From: SKIA01 sp047602905
Lineage (GTDB): Archaea; Nanobdellota; Nanobdellia; Woesearchaeales; SKIA01
Assembly (NCBI GenBank): GCA_047602905.1
Contig: JBLKOP010000007.1
Span: forward strand, 1 to 54,951
Reading direction: 5' to 3'
Length of the DNA stretch: 54,951 bases
Made by a program: the position numbers and the translations under genes. The stretch's first letter is position 1. Every line of letters starts with the position of its first letter. A model generated the notes under the pieces. That model was given only the letters and a program-made list of their open reading frames with translations, was not told the origin of the DNA and did not search any database. Below, in pieces: positions 16,839 to 24,913 of the stretch.

Positions 16839-17506
16839 AATTCGTACGACACGCAGCACACAGAAAAAAACGTTTAGACACTAACTGGAGAAGACCAAGA
16901 GGACTGCACAACAAGATGCGTTTAGAACGCAAAGGAAGCAGACCGCGAGTAAAGGAAGGGTACAGAACTGCTGTAGCTACTCGCAACACAAAAAAAGGGC
17001 TTCTTATCGTTCGCGTTCACAACGTTGCTGATGTTGAAGCAGTAGATGCAAAAACGCAAGGAGTTGTTGTTGCAAGCATCGGAATGAAGAAAAAACTTGC
17101 AGTTCTTAAGCGCATTAAAGAAAAGAATCTCACCTTACTTACTGGCTCTGTTGACGAAGCAATTACTGAGTTAACTCAGCGCTTTAGTAAACGCCAAGAG
17201 GAGAAGAAGTCTGCTCAGAAACAAAAAGAAGAGCGACAAAAAGAACTTGAAGAACAAGCAAAAGAGAAAGAAGAGTCCGTTGATGAAGACCGTATCCCTC
17301 TAAGTAAAATAAAAGGAGTTGGTCCAGCAACGATTAAGAAGCTTGAAGAAGCAGGAATCTCTTCTGCACAAGAACTCGTAGAGCTCTCTGAAGAAGAGCT
17401 CTCACAAAAAGTAGAAGGAGTGTCTGCAAAGAGCATTCTTGAAGCAGCAAAAAAAGTAGTGGAGGGTCAAGACGAGAAAGATAAGGTCTTGACAAAAGCA
17501 CGATAA
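16835..17506 (+). CDS. rpl32e: Ribosomal protein eL32 with C-terminal coiled coil and HhH domain
   Basis: 223 residues, well above the usual 125-150 for the core. Residues 1-118 are normal eL32 (NWRRPRGLHNKMRLERKGSR). Residues 119-150 are a highly charged, probably coiled-coil linker of Glu, Lys and Gln. Residues 155-210 form a helix-hairpin-helix unit: LSKIKGVGPATIKKLEEAG, then SAQELVELSEEEL. A closely similar unit ends uS5 in the same operon. HhH domains bind DNA, RNA or protein backbones; the role here is unknown. Confidence 0.92.
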   Translation: MKFVRHAAHRKKRLDTNWRRPRGLHNKMRLERKGSRPRVKEGYRTAVATRNTKKGLLIVRVHNVADVEAVDAKTQGVVVASIGMKKKLAVLKRIKEKNLTLLTGSVDEAITELTQRFSKRQEEKKSAQKQKEERQKELEEQAKEKEESVDEDRIPLSKIKGVGPATIKKLEEAGISSAQELVELSEEELSQKVEGVSAKSILEAAKKVVEGQDEKDKVLTKAR

Positions 17507-17507
17507 G

Positions 17508-17960
17508 ATGAAATTAGACACACAAAAACGGTTAGCAGCAAGCGTTCTGAAATGCTCAGAAAAACGTATTCGCTTTGATGAAGAAGCTCTTGAGAGCATA
17601 TCAGAGGCAATTACAAAAGAAGATATCCGCGACCTTATCCGTCAAAAAAGCATTACAAAACTGCCTGTAGTTGGGCAGAGCCGTGTGCGCGCAAACAAGC
17701 GCTTAGTGCAGAAACGAAAAGGACGACAAAAAGGTCCTGGTTCTCTAAAAGGAAAACGAACTGCTCGTCTACCGCGAAAAGAGGCTTGGATGACTAAAAT
17801 ACGTGCACAAAGAAAGCACTTGCAAGAGTTGCGTGATGAAGAAACAATTACTAAGCAGACGTTTAGAAACTTGTACGGAAAAGCAAAAGGGGGCTTTTTT
17901 AGAAGTAAACGACACATCACCTTATACATCCAAGAGCAATCCTTGGAGGAGAAACGCTAA
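17508..17960 (+). CDS. rpl19e: Ribosomal protein eL19
   Basis: 150 residues of mostly basic helices. The start matches the family (LDTQKRLAASVLKCSEKRI). The RNA-binding stretch KGRQKGPGSLKGKRTARLP and the ending with LYGKAKGGFFRSKRH also fit. It shares one base with rpl18. Confidence 0.95.
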   Translation: MKLDTQKRLAASVLKCSEKRIRFDEEALESISEAITKEDIRDLIRQKSITKLPVVGQSRVRANKRLVQKRKGRQKGPGSLKGKRTARLPRKEAWMTKIRAQRKHLQELRDEETITKQTFRNLYGKAKGGFFRSKRHITLYIQEQSLEEKR

Positions 17961-18451
17961 TGGCAACGAAAAGATACACGCTTAGGCACCGCCGCCGAAG
18001 AGAGCAAAAGACTAATTACAAATCACGCCTCGCTTTACTGAAGAGCCGACAAGTTCGTGTTGTAGTACGAAAAACAAATGCTCATACGAGCGTGCAGTTT
18101 GTTAGTTACGAGCCTGACGGAGACGTAGTACTCGCAAGCGCGAACACTGCTGAACTAGCAGGTCTTGGCTGGAAAGCAGCTGGCAGTAACCTCCCAGCAG
18201 CGTACCTAGTAGGATTCATCGCTGGTGTACGAGCAAGCAAGGCAGGCGTTACAGAAGCAGTCGCTGATTTAGGTATGCAGCGGCCAACACGCGGAGGACG
18301 GTTATTTGCTGCTGTACAAGGAGTTCTTGATGCAGAAGTAGTTGTTCCTATATCTCAAGAAGTTCTTCCTACTCAAGAACGAGTAGTTGGCGAGCACATC
18401 GATACAAAACTAGCTTCTCAAATAGATGCAGTAAAGAAGAAGGTACAATAA
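17960..18451 (+). CDS. rpl18: Ribosomal protein uL18
   Basis: 163 residues. The basic N-terminus RYTLRHRRRREQKTNYKSRL is followed by the core with RVVVRKTNAHTSVQFV and an Ala/Gly-rich helix around AAYLVGFIAGVRA. It binds 5S rRNA. A GGAGG at 17945-17949 precedes the ATG by 10 nt. Confidence 0.95.
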   Translation: MATKRYTLRHRRRREQKTNYKSRLALLKSRQVRVVVRKTNAHTSVQFVSYEPDGDVVLASANTAELAGLGWKAAGSNLPAAYLVGFIAGVRASKAGVTEAVADLGMQRPTRGGRLFAAVQGVLDAEVVVPISQEVLPTQERVVGEHIDTKLASQIDAVKKKVQ

Positions 18452-18452
18452 G

Positions 18453-19481
18453 ATGGAAGAATTCATGCCAAAAACAGAACTAGGAAAACGCGTATTACGC
18501 AAAGAAATCACTGATATAAACACGATTCTTGACTCTGGACAAACAATTCTTGAAGCAAGTATTGTAGACATCCTTCTTCCTGGAATGCAGGATGAACTCT
18601 TAATGGTTGGTCAGAGCAAAGGAAAGTTTGGTGGAGGCCGCCGAAGAGTGTTTAGACAGACACAAAAAAAGACTCGTGAAGGAAACAAACCAAGTTTTGC
18701 AACCTACGCAGTTGTTGGTAACGGAGATGGTATTGTTGGTCTTGGCTATGGTAAAGCCAGAGAAACAGTTCCTGCTCGAGACAAAGCTCTTCGTAAAGCA
18801 AAGATTAACGTGTTTAAAATTGCTCGTGGAAGCGGCAGTTGGGAGTCTACTATTAAGGAGCCTCACACGATTCCTTTTGCAGTTGAAGGAAGTTGCGGTT
18901 CAGTTATTGTGCAGTTATTTCCTGCTCCTAAGGGTAAGGGATTAGTTGCTGAGACAGAAATTCAAAAAATCCTTACTCTCGCTGGAGTTGAGGATGTCTG
19001 GAGTCGTACGTTTGGACAAACAAAGAATAAGATTAATTTAATTAAAGCAACTGAGCAAGCACTTCGTAAGCTAGTAACTACGAAGCTTCGTGCTCGTGAC
19101 GTAGAAAACCTTGGTGTAGTGTACGGACCAGTAAAGGCAGTTTCTTCTCCTAGTACGAAACAGCCAGAAAGCGCTGCTTGGAGCGCTCATGAAAAACCAG
19201 CAGAAAACAAGCCTGTCGCAAAACAAGAAACGCCTAAGAAAGCAGTTTCTGAGAAGAAACCAGCTGCTTCTACAAAGCAAGAAGCAAAAAGCACTCCTCT
19301 TAGTGAGGTTAGTGGTGTTGGTCCTGCTCGAGTAAAGAAGCTTGAGGAAGCAGGAATTTCTTCTGCTGAACAACTAGCTGCTGCTTCTGTTCAAGAAGTT
19401 GCTACGAGCGCAGGTATTGCTGAGGGTAATGCACAAAACGTTATTGACGCGGCTAAAGCTCTTATTGGAGGTTCACAATGA
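18453..19481 (+). CDS. rps5: Ribosomal protein uS5 with C-terminal HhH domain
   Basis: 342 residues against roughly 210-240 for most archaeal uS5. The double-stranded RNA-binding half has FATYAVVGNGDGIVGLGYGK, and the C-terminal core ends ENLGVVYGPV near 230. A disordered Lys/Pro/Ala linker of about 50 residues follows. The last 60 residues form an HhH unit (LSEVSGVGPARVKKLEEAG). This tail closely resembles that of eL32 four genes upstream. Codon choice begins to shift to T/G-ending here. Confidence 0.93.
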   Translation: MEEFMPKTELGKRVLRKEITDINTILDSGQTILEASIVDILLPGMQDELLMVGQSKGKFGGGRRRVFRQTQKKTREGNKPSFATYAVVGNGDGIVGLGYGKARETVPARDKALRKAKINVFKIARGSGSWESTIKEPHTIPFAVEGSCGSVIVQLFPAPKGKGLVAETEIQKILTLAGVEDVWSRTFGQTKNKINLIKATEQALRKLVTTKLRARDVENLGVVYGPVKAVSSPSTKQPESAAWSAHEKPAENKPVAKQETPKKAVSEKKPAASTKQEAKSTPLSEVSGVGPARVKKLEEAGISSAEQLAAASVQEVATSAGIAEGNAQNVIDAAKALIGGSQ

Positions 19482-19819
19482 TACTAGCTATTCAGATACG
19501 AGGTCATATCGGTGCTCGTCAACCAGTAAAGGATACGCTTCGCATGCTTCACTTAGCAAAAAAGCACGCAGCAGTGATTCTTGAAGACACGCCGGTAAAT
19601 CGAGGAATGCTTCAGAAAGTTGCTGATTTCATCACGTATGGAGAAGTTAGTGCTGAGACGGCAAAGAAGATTGAGGCGTTATACACAGGAACAAAAAGCG
19701 CTCACCTACACCCACCTAGAGGAGGGTTTAAGAGTATTAAGCGTTCGTATCGTTCACGAGGAGACCTTGGTTATCGCGGAGAGGCTATAGAAGAATTAGT
19801 TGCGAGGATGTTTCCATGA
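19478..19819 (+). CDS. rpl30: Ribosomal protein uL30
   Basis: 113 residues, shorter than the usual archaeal 150. It has the family start ILAIQIRGHIGARQPVKDTL and the core GMLQKVADFITYGEV. The C-terminal HPPRGGFKSIKRSYRSRGDL is also typical. A strong GGAGGT at 19467-19472 lies 5 nt before the ATG. It overlaps both neighbours by four bases. Confidence 0.94.
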   Translation: MILAIQIRGHIGARQPVKDTLRMLHLAKKHAAVILEDTPVNRGMLQKVADFITYGEVSAETAKKIEALYTGTKSAHLHPPRGGFKSIKRSYRSRGDLGYRGEAIEELVARMFP

Positions 19820-20265
19820 GTAGTAATAAACGAAAAACCCAGAAGTATCGCGGTCATAAAACGCACGGAGGAGGTGCTATGAAGAAGCGCCGAGGAGCTG
19901 GTAGTCGTGGTGGTCGCGGAAACGCAGGTAGTGGTAAGCGCTCCGATAACAGAAAACCTAGTTACTGGAAGCTTGTTAAAGGACGAGAGTACTTGGGTAA
20001 ATGGGGTTTTACGAGTATTAAAGACTCAGCTACTGTTCTTAATGTTTCTGACTTAGAGGATCAACTTCCTTCTCTTGTTGAGAAAGGATTTGCTTCTGAG
20101 AAAAAAGGCGCTTTTGTAGTTGATCTTGGACAAGCAGGTATTGATAAATTACTTGGTTCAGGAAACCTTTCTGTTTCTGTTCAAGTAACTGTTGATGCTG
20201 CTTCTCAGAGAGCCATTGAGAAAGTTGAGGCTGCTGGTGGTTCAGTAAGTCTTAAAGAGGAGTAA
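19816..20265 (+). CDS. rpl15: Ribosomal protein uL15
   Basis: 149 residues. The Gly/Arg-rich N-terminus (KYRGHKTHGGGAMKKRRGAG) wraps rRNA. The C-terminal globular part has TVLNVSDLEDQLPSLVEKG. It is the last ribosomal gene before secY, which follows after 15 nt, the usual archaeal arrangement. Confidence 0.95.
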   Translation: MSSNKRKTQKYRGHKTHGGGAMKKRRGAGSRGGRGNAGSGKRSDNRKPSYWKLVKGREYLGKWGFTSIKDSATVLNVSDLEDQLPSLVEKGFASEKKGAFVVDLGQAGIDKLLGSGNLSVSVQVTVDAASQRAIEKVEAAGGSVSLKEE

Positions 20266-20280
20266 TTACGCAACAGAAGT

Positions 20281-21705
20281 ATGGGCACGATAGAGACAAT
20301 AGCAAGTTATATCCCTACGGTATCTGGTCCTACGCAGAAGCATCTTGGTTTTAATATTAAGATGCGTTGGACGCTTACTATTTTGTTCGTGTTTTTTATT
20401 CTTGGAAGCATTCCTTTGTGGGGTCTTGATCCTGCTAGTCAGTTCCAGTTTGCTCAGCTCGAGCTTATTCTTGGTGCTTCTTTTGGAAGTTTAATGAGTT
20501 TAGGTATTGGTCCTATCGTTACTGCAAGTATTGTTTTGCAGTTGCTTAAAGGGTCTGGTATTCTGAATATCGATACGCACACTGAGGCTGGTAAGAAGAA
20601 GTTTCAGGCTCTTCAGAGAGTTTCTAGCTTGTTCTTTGTTGTTTTTGAAGCGTTCATCTATGTGTATATGGGTGGGTTAACTCCTCCTGCTGGTAGCATA
20701 AACTTTACTGCGTTGCAGCTGGGCTTAGTCTTTCAGCTTGCTGTAGGCGGGTTTTTGATTATGCTTATGGATGAGGTCATTAGTAAGTGGGGTTTTGGTA
20801 GTGGTATTGGGTTGTTTATCGCTGCTGGTGTGAGTAAGGAAGTGGTTGTTCGTACGCTTAGTCCGTTTCGTAACGTGGTTGAGGGTGTTGCTAGTGAGGG
20901 GTACGTGGGTGCTGTTCCTGAGTTGTTTAGAACGATTTTTATTGGTGACACGACTGCTGCTACGCTGAGTTTTGCTGCTATTGTTTCTACTATTATCGTG
21001 TTTTTTATGGTTGTGTACACGCAGGCTATGCGTGTGGAGATTCCTCTGAGTTTTGGTCGCGTTCGTGGTCATGGGGTTCGTTGGCCACTAAATTTCTTTT
21101 ATACAAGTAATATTCCTGTTATCTTAGTTGCTGCTCTTCTTGCTAATGTTCAGTTATGGGCTCGTTTGATGCAGAATTGGGCTGAGAGTTCTGGGAGTGC
21201 TTTGGTTGCTCGTATCTCTGCTATGGTTGGTACGTATGCGGGTGATACTCCTGTGAGCGGGTTTATTTTGTACGTTACTCCTCCTAATTTGTTGCAGGCT
21301 GCTATTACGAATTCGTTTACTACACAGATTGTTGTTGTTGCTTTGGTGTACACAGTTATTCTTGCTATTGGAAGTACTGTTTTTAGTTATTTCTGGGTGC
21401 AAACTGCTGGTCTTGATGCGAAGAGTCAGGCTAAGAATATTATGGCTTCTGGTTTGCAAGTTCCTGGTTTTCGAAAGGATCCTCGTGTTGTTGAGCGCTT
21501 GCTTGAGCGTTACGTTCTTCCACTCACACTCATGGGTGGTTTAGCGGTTGGTGTTTTGGCTGCTCTTGCTGATTTGGCTGGTGCGTTAACGAGTGGTATG
21601 GGTTTGTTGTTGGCAGTTATGATTATTTACAAGACGTATGAAGAGGTTGCTAAGGAGCAAGCGTACGATATGAATCCTATGATGCGTAAGTTCTTAGGTA
21701 AGTAA
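20281..21705 (+). CDS. secY: Protein translocase subunit SecY
   Basis: 474 residues with ten hydrophobic segments, the channel of the Sec translocon. The plug and first transmembrane region contain LGSIPLWGLDPASQ. The cytoplasmic loop region shows IPLSFGRVRGHGVRWPLNF, and the C-terminal tail ends with YDMNPMMRKFLGK. It is co-transcribed with the ribosomal genes. Codons are strongly T/G-ending, in contrast with the A-rich start of the same operon. Confidence 0.96.
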   Translation: MGTIETIASYIPTVSGPTQKHLGFNIKMRWTLTILFVFFILGSIPLWGLDPASQFQFAQLELILGASFGSLMSLGIGPIVTASIVLQLLKGSGILNIDTHTEAGKKKFQALQRVSSLFFVVFEAFIYVYMGGLTPPAGSINFTALQLGLVFQLAVGGFLIMLMDEVISKWGFGSGIGLFIAAGVSKEVVVRTLSPFRNVVEGVASEGYVGAVPELFRTIFIGDTTAATLSFAAIVSTIIVFFMVVYTQAMRVEIPLSFGRVRGHGVRWPLNFFYTSNIPVILVAALLANVQLWARLMQNWAESSGSALVARISAMVGTYAGDTPVSGFILYVTPPNLLQAAITNSFTTQIVVVALVYTVILAIGSTVFSYFWVQTAGLDAKSQAKNIMASGLQVPGFRKDPRVVERLLERYVLPLTLMGGLAVGVLAALADLAGALTSGMGLLLAVMIIYKTYEEVAKEQAYDMNPMMRKFLGK

Positions 21706-21728
21706 TTGGTTGTTTTTTTCCTAAAGGG

Positions 21729-21735
21729 TTAAATA
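21729..21735 (+). promoter_or_regulatory. TATA box for the DUF106 protein
   Basis: TTAAATA is centred 26 nt upstream of ATG 21758. This supports that start over the in-frame GTG at 21743. A T-rich run just upstream (21712-21718) could help terminate the secY transcript. Confidence 0.5.
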
Positions 21736-21757
21736 GCTTTTCGTGTTTCTTTTTTTT

Positions 21758-22480
21758 ATGGTATTAGATGCTCTTCTTGGTTGGTCGCTGCAGATGGATT
21801 TGTGGCTTGGGTTGTTCTTGCTTGCCCTTATTATTACTGTGTTGATGAATGCAGTGTATTATTTTGTTACTGATCAAAAGGAGATGCGTCGTTTGAAGGG
21901 TCGTATTAAGGATTTGCAGGCTGATATGAAGAAGCATCGTGATAATCAGAAGAAGGTTATGCAGTTGCAAAAAAATCTTCTTAAGCTTAATGGCGAGTAC
22001 ACAAAGAAGTCTTTGAAGCCTACGTTGTACACGTTAATTCCTATTCTTATTGTTTTTGGGTGGATGGCTGCTAATCTTGCTTTTGCTCCTGTTCTTCCTG
22101 GTGAAGAGGTTGTTTTTGTTGTTGAGATGCGCGAGCCTGCAATTCTTACTCTTGTTGGTGATGTTCAGGTTGACGAGCGTACTAAGGAGACTATTGAGCG
22201 TGAGCGTTCTTGGCGTATTAGTGCTTCTTCTTCGGTGAATTTCTCTGTTCAGACGCAAGAGGGGGAGTCAATTACTCGTGAGTTGGTTATTTCTTCAATT
22301 CCTTCTGCTAATGTAGAGTCTCATGATGCTCCTTTCCGGCGTTCTACTATTGAGTATGGTAAAGCCACTCCTTTTGGGGGGTTTAGTATGTTTGGGTATC
22401 GTCCTGGTTGGTTGTTTACGTATATCTTGTACTCTATTGTTTTGAGTATTCTTATTCGTAAAGTGTTTCGTATTTCCTAA
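21758..22480 (+). CDS. DUF106/EMC3-like Oxa1-superfamily membrane protein
   Basis: 240 residues from ATG 21758. A first transmembrane helix precedes a cytoplasmic coiled coil rich in Lys and Met/Gln (KEMRRLKGRIKDLQADMKK). A second transmembrane region around FGWMAANLAF and a last one near the C-terminus follow. A beta-rich external part of about 100 residues sits between. This layout matches DUF106 proteins, relatives of YidC/Oxa1 and EMC3 that help insert membrane proteins. Its place after secY is conserved in archaea. Confidence 0.82.
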   Translation: MVLDALLGWSLQMDLWLGLFLLALIITVLMNAVYYFVTDQKEMRRLKGRIKDLQADMKKHRDNQKKVMQLQKNLLKLNGEYTKKSLKPTLYTLIPILIVFGWMAANLAFAPVLPGEEVVFVVEMREPAILTLVGDVQVDERTKETIERERSWRISASSSVNFSVQTQEGESITRELVISSIPSANVESHDAPFRRSTIEYGKATPFGGFSMFGYRPGWLFTYILYSIVLSILIRKVFRIS

Positions 22481-22484
22481 ACGT

Positions 22485-22492
22485 ACATAAAG
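22485..22492 (+). promoter_or_regulatory. TATA-like element for the small lipoprotein
   Basis: TACATAAA is centred about 26 nt upstream of ATG 22514. This favours that start over the ATG six bases earlier. Confidence 0.4.
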
Positions 22493-22513
22493 GAGTTCTT
22501 CTTTTTTATGTGT

Positions 22514-22885
22514 ATGAAATGGCTTTTTGCTTTGTTGGTTGTTGTGTTGTTTGCTTCTTGTTCTTCTGCTGATTTGACGGGTTTGGCTGTTGGTCCTGTA
22601 TATACTGAGCAGGGGGTTTTGCTTACGTATAGCGTTCTTGATGATCAGCGAGTTCCTGTTCCTACTCGTTTGTTTGTTCGTGGGGATTTGGTTGGTAAAG
22701 AACTTTTTGTTGGTTCTGAGCGCTTTGAGGTTTCTGGTGTTGCTCGTTCTGATGGTCTTGTTCGTGGTTCTTCTAGTGTTGTTGTGTTTCTTGATCCTGG
22801 AGCGTATGAGGTTTCTGCTGTTTCTTGTTCTGAGTCGTTTTTTTCTCTTGAGTGCTCTCAAGTGGTTCGTACTATTCGTATCTGA
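22514..22885 (+). CDS. Small secreted lipoprotein, unknown
   Basis: 123 residues. The signal peptide KWLFALLVVVLFASC ends in a lipobox with Cys16. The mature part is beta-rich, with strands such as GVLLTYSVLDDQRVPVPTR and VVVFLDPGAYEVSAVSC, suggesting one Ig-like domain of about 95 residues. Two late Cys could form a disulfide. I do not recognise a family. It lies between the secY group and eL34, where many archaea carry adk or cmk. Confidence 0.7.
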   Translation: MKWLFALLVVVLFASCSSADLTGLAVGPVYTEQGVLLTYSVLDDQRVPVPTRLFVRGDLVGKELFVGSERFEVSGVARSDGLVRGSSSVVVFLDPGAYEVSAVSCSESFFSLECSQVVRTIRI

Positions 22886-22897
22886 GTTGTCAAGAAG

Positions 22898-22929
22898 TAT
22901 TTTTTCTTTATGGAAAAGAAATATTTTTG
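22898..22929 (+). terminator. Hairpin plus T-run after the lipoprotein gene
   Basis: A T-rich arm (22899-22909) can pair imperfectly with AAAAGAAATA (22914-22923), and five T follow. This matches a U-tract terminator separating this gene from the eL34 promoter. Confidence 0.4.
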
Positions 22930-22937
22930 TAACTACC

Positions 22938-22945
22938 TTTAAAAA
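22938..22945 (+). promoter_or_regulatory. TATA box for eL34
   Basis: TTTAAAAA is centred about 26 nt upstream of ATG 22968. It gives the eL34-eL14 pair its own promoter, apart from the main ribosomal operon. Confidence 0.6.
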
Positions 22946-22967
22946 CCCTTGCTGATTTTCCTCGCTT

Positions 22968-23249
22968 ATGGTACACGGAGCAAATAAGAGCAGAAGCCGT
23001 AAACGAACACACACGCGAGTAACTACAGGTACTGCTCTTCGGTTCAGCGAGAAACAACCAGGTAAACCAACCTCTCTATCAGGAGGGTCTCTACCAGGAG
23101 TTGCGCGAGGATCAGCAAATACTCTGCGAAAAATCGCAAAAACTCAGCGACGCCCAAACAGGCCGTTTGCAGGTGTGATGAATGCAAAAGAGATGCGCTC
23201 CTACTACCAAGCACAAGCAAGACTCTCTTTGGAACCGTCAGAAGAATAA
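22968..23249 (+). CDS. rpl34e: Ribosomal protein eL34 lacking all zinc cysteines
   Basis: 93 residues. The start has the family pattern (KSRSRKRTHTRVTTGTALRF). The second half is LPGVARGSANTLRKIAKTQ, followed by RPNRPFAGV. Canonical eL34 has CxxC before the KxLxGV segment and a second CxxC near the end. Here they read TSLSGGS and VMNAKEM. The whole protein contains no Cys, so it cannot hold the structural zinc. A TATA box lies 26 nt upstream, so translation is probably leaderless. Confidence 0.85.
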   Translation: MVHGANKSRSRKRTHTRVTTGTALRFSEKQPGKPTSLSGGSLPGVARGSANTLRKIAKTQRRPNRPFAGVMNAKEMRSYYQAQARLSLEPSEE

Positions 23250-23322
23250 TTGGCGGCCAAGAAACACCGGTTTCTTAGGTAGCGGCGACGCATCCAGTTC
23301 TGAAGAGGAGAGGAAAAAATAT
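23250..23322 (+). other. 73-nt structured spacer between eL34 and eL14
   Basis: This is the largest gap within the eL34-eL14 pair. It starts with a hairpin: CC plus AAGAAAC (23257-23265), loop ACCG, then GTTTCTT (23270-23276) and AGG. It ends in a purine run before the ATG. No TATA box or ORF is seen. It could be a leader or processing site, or a small RNA; nothing proves either. Confidence 0.3.
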
Positions 23323-23601
23323 ATGTATACAACAGGAAGAGTTTGTTTAAAAACAGCAGGAAGAGACGCAGGAAGATACTGTGTTATCGTTGACGAGAAA
23401 GAAGGAAAGTACCTTATTGATGGCCAAACGCGCAGAAGATACGTGAACGCAGCACACATCGAGCCTCTTGAAGAGGTGCTTAAGATAAAGAAAGGCGCTT
23501 CTCACGAAGATGTCGTTGCGGCTTTTGCAGACCTTGGTGTAGAGGTACTTGCTGTACAGAAGCAAAAAGACATCGTCGCAAAAAAACCAAAGAAGCAATA
23601 A
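23323..23601 (+). CDS. rpl14e: Ribosomal protein eL14
   Basis: 92 residues from ATG 23323. The family signature is clear: TGRVCLKTAGRDAGRYCVIV, then LIDGQTRRRYVNAAHIEPLE. The end is Lys-rich. The cmk gene commonly found between eL34 and eL14 in archaea is missing here. A purine-rich stretch (GAAGAGGAGAGG at 23301-23312) precedes the start and may serve ribosome binding. Confidence 0.92.
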   Translation: MYTTGRVCLKTAGRDAGRYCVIVDEKEGKYLIDGQTRRRYVNAAHIEPLEEVLKIKKGASHEDVVAAFADLGVEVLAVQKQKDIVAKKPKKQ

Positions 23602-23623
23602 AGCACTGCTACAATACTACTGT

Positions 23624-24913
23624 ATGGACCCTGAAAGGACTCGTTTCGTCTATGGCTTACGAAAGAAGTTTCGTAAAGGACACAGCGAGGACTTACTTAC
23701 AAGCGCCACACAAATAGGTGGTTATAGCGCGGCAGCTGCTTTAGGAGCTTTTTTTTTACACGTACTCATCGCTCGTTTTCTCTCTCCTAGCGAGTACGCT
23801 ATTTATGGTACGTACATTTCTATTCTCTTAACGGTTCTTATCGCGTTTAGTAGTATTCACTTAATCATTACTCGTTTTGTAAGTTATCACGAGGCGCGTT
23901 TTCAGTATGAGCAAATAACGTATCTTATACGAAAATCTATGAAGTGGCTTTTCGCTCTTGGCTTTCTCTTCTTTGCACTTATAGTGCTGCTAGCAAGCCC
24001 TATTAGTAATTTTTTCTTTATTCAAGACATCACGCCTACTGTTTTGTTAGGTTTTGTTGTGTGGTTTACTATTCTTACTCCTGTTTTTGAAGGAGCGTTT
24101 AAAGGCCTTGGTGTTCACCGCCCTCTTGGACAGATGCGCGTGTACGAAGCAGTTGCTCGTATCGTGTTCGCTACTACCTTAGTGGCTTTAGGTTTTGGGG
24201 TTTCAGGGGCTATTCTTGGTCTTGGTTTGGGTACGATGATTTCTCTTGCGCTCACATACAAATACATCCTTCGTGCTCAGACGCGTAAGACGGTTGCTCC
24301 TAATATGAAGTATTTGCGTAGATACGCGTTTCCTATCGTGATTTCTTTAGCGTCGTTTGCTGTGTTGATGAACTTAGATATTATTGTTGCTAAGCACGTA
24401 TTTTCTGCTTATGACGCAGGAGTTTTTGCTGCGGTAAGTATTGTTGCGAAGATACCTATTTTTTTGTGTTTAGTGCTTGTTGGTATGTTGTATCCTAAAG
24501 CGAGTCGTTTGTACGCTCAAGGAAAGAGCAGCTCGTTATTGCTGCAAAACGCTGCTGTTATTCTTTCTGTGGTCATGGCGTTTCTTACTCTTGTGTTCTT
24601 GTTCTTCTCACCAAGTATTCTTACGTTGTTGTTTGGTTCTGCGTACGCAATTGGTCCTCTTATGGGTTTGTACGTGTTTGCTATGAGCGCAGGAGCTCTT
24701 GCTTTGTTGCTTATTACGTATTTGCTTGCGGTCTCTTATGATAAGATTTCTTTTGCTATGCCGTTGTTTGTGCTTGCACTTATTGTTTTACTCGTGCTCT
24801 TTCATGCTTCTTTTGTGCACATTATTTTATCGGTGTTGTTAGTCATGACTGCTCTTGCTGCGTACGCAGTGTATATGAGTCGTGACTTCTTAGAATTTGA
24901 TTATTTCTTGTAG
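23624..24913 (+). CDS. Polysaccharide flippase-like MOP-superfamily membrane protein
   Basis: 429 residues from ATG 23624. A basic cytoplasmic start precedes about 12 hydrophobic segments. Segment one has YSAAAALGAFFLHVLIARFL followed by SPSEYAIYGTYIS, the classic opening of Wzx-type flippases. A mid-protein FEGAFKGLGVHRPLGQMRVYE segment also fits. It probably moves lipid-linked sugars across the membrane for surface glycans. A TATA-like CAATAAAG lies about 25 nt upstream. Its last 13 bases overlap the convergent pheT stop. Confidence 0.85.
   Translation: MDPERTRFVYGLRKKFRKGHSEDLLTSATQIGGYSAAAALGAFFLHVLIARFLSPSEYAIYGTYISILLTVLIAFSSIHLIITRFVSYHEARFQYEQITYLIRKSMKWLFALGFLFFALIVLLASPISNFFFIQDITPTVLLGFVVWFTILTPVFEGAFKGLGVHRPLGQMRVYEAVARIVFATTLVALGFGVSGAILGLGLGTMISLALTYKYILRAQTRKTVAPNMKYLRRYAFPIVISLASFAVLMNLDIIVAKHVFSAYDAGVFAAVSIVAKIPIFLCLVLVGMLYPKASRLYAQGKSSSLLLQNAAVILSVVMAFLTLVFLFFSPSILTLLFGSAYAIGPLMGLYVFAMSAGALALLLITYLLAVSYDKISFAMPLFVLALIVLLVLFHASFVHIILSVLLVMTALAAYAVYMSRDFLEFDYFL

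Noticed and set aside
22295..23014. 239-residue minus-strand ORF over the lipoprotein and eL34 starts
   Set aside because: Same Arg/Thr/Asn-rich composition; it is a shadow of real plus-strand genes.
23176..23310. C/D-box-like motifs (GTGATGA and CTGA)
   Set aside because: They are about 120 bases apart and the first lies inside eL34. A C/D RNA is normally near 60 bases with closer boxes.
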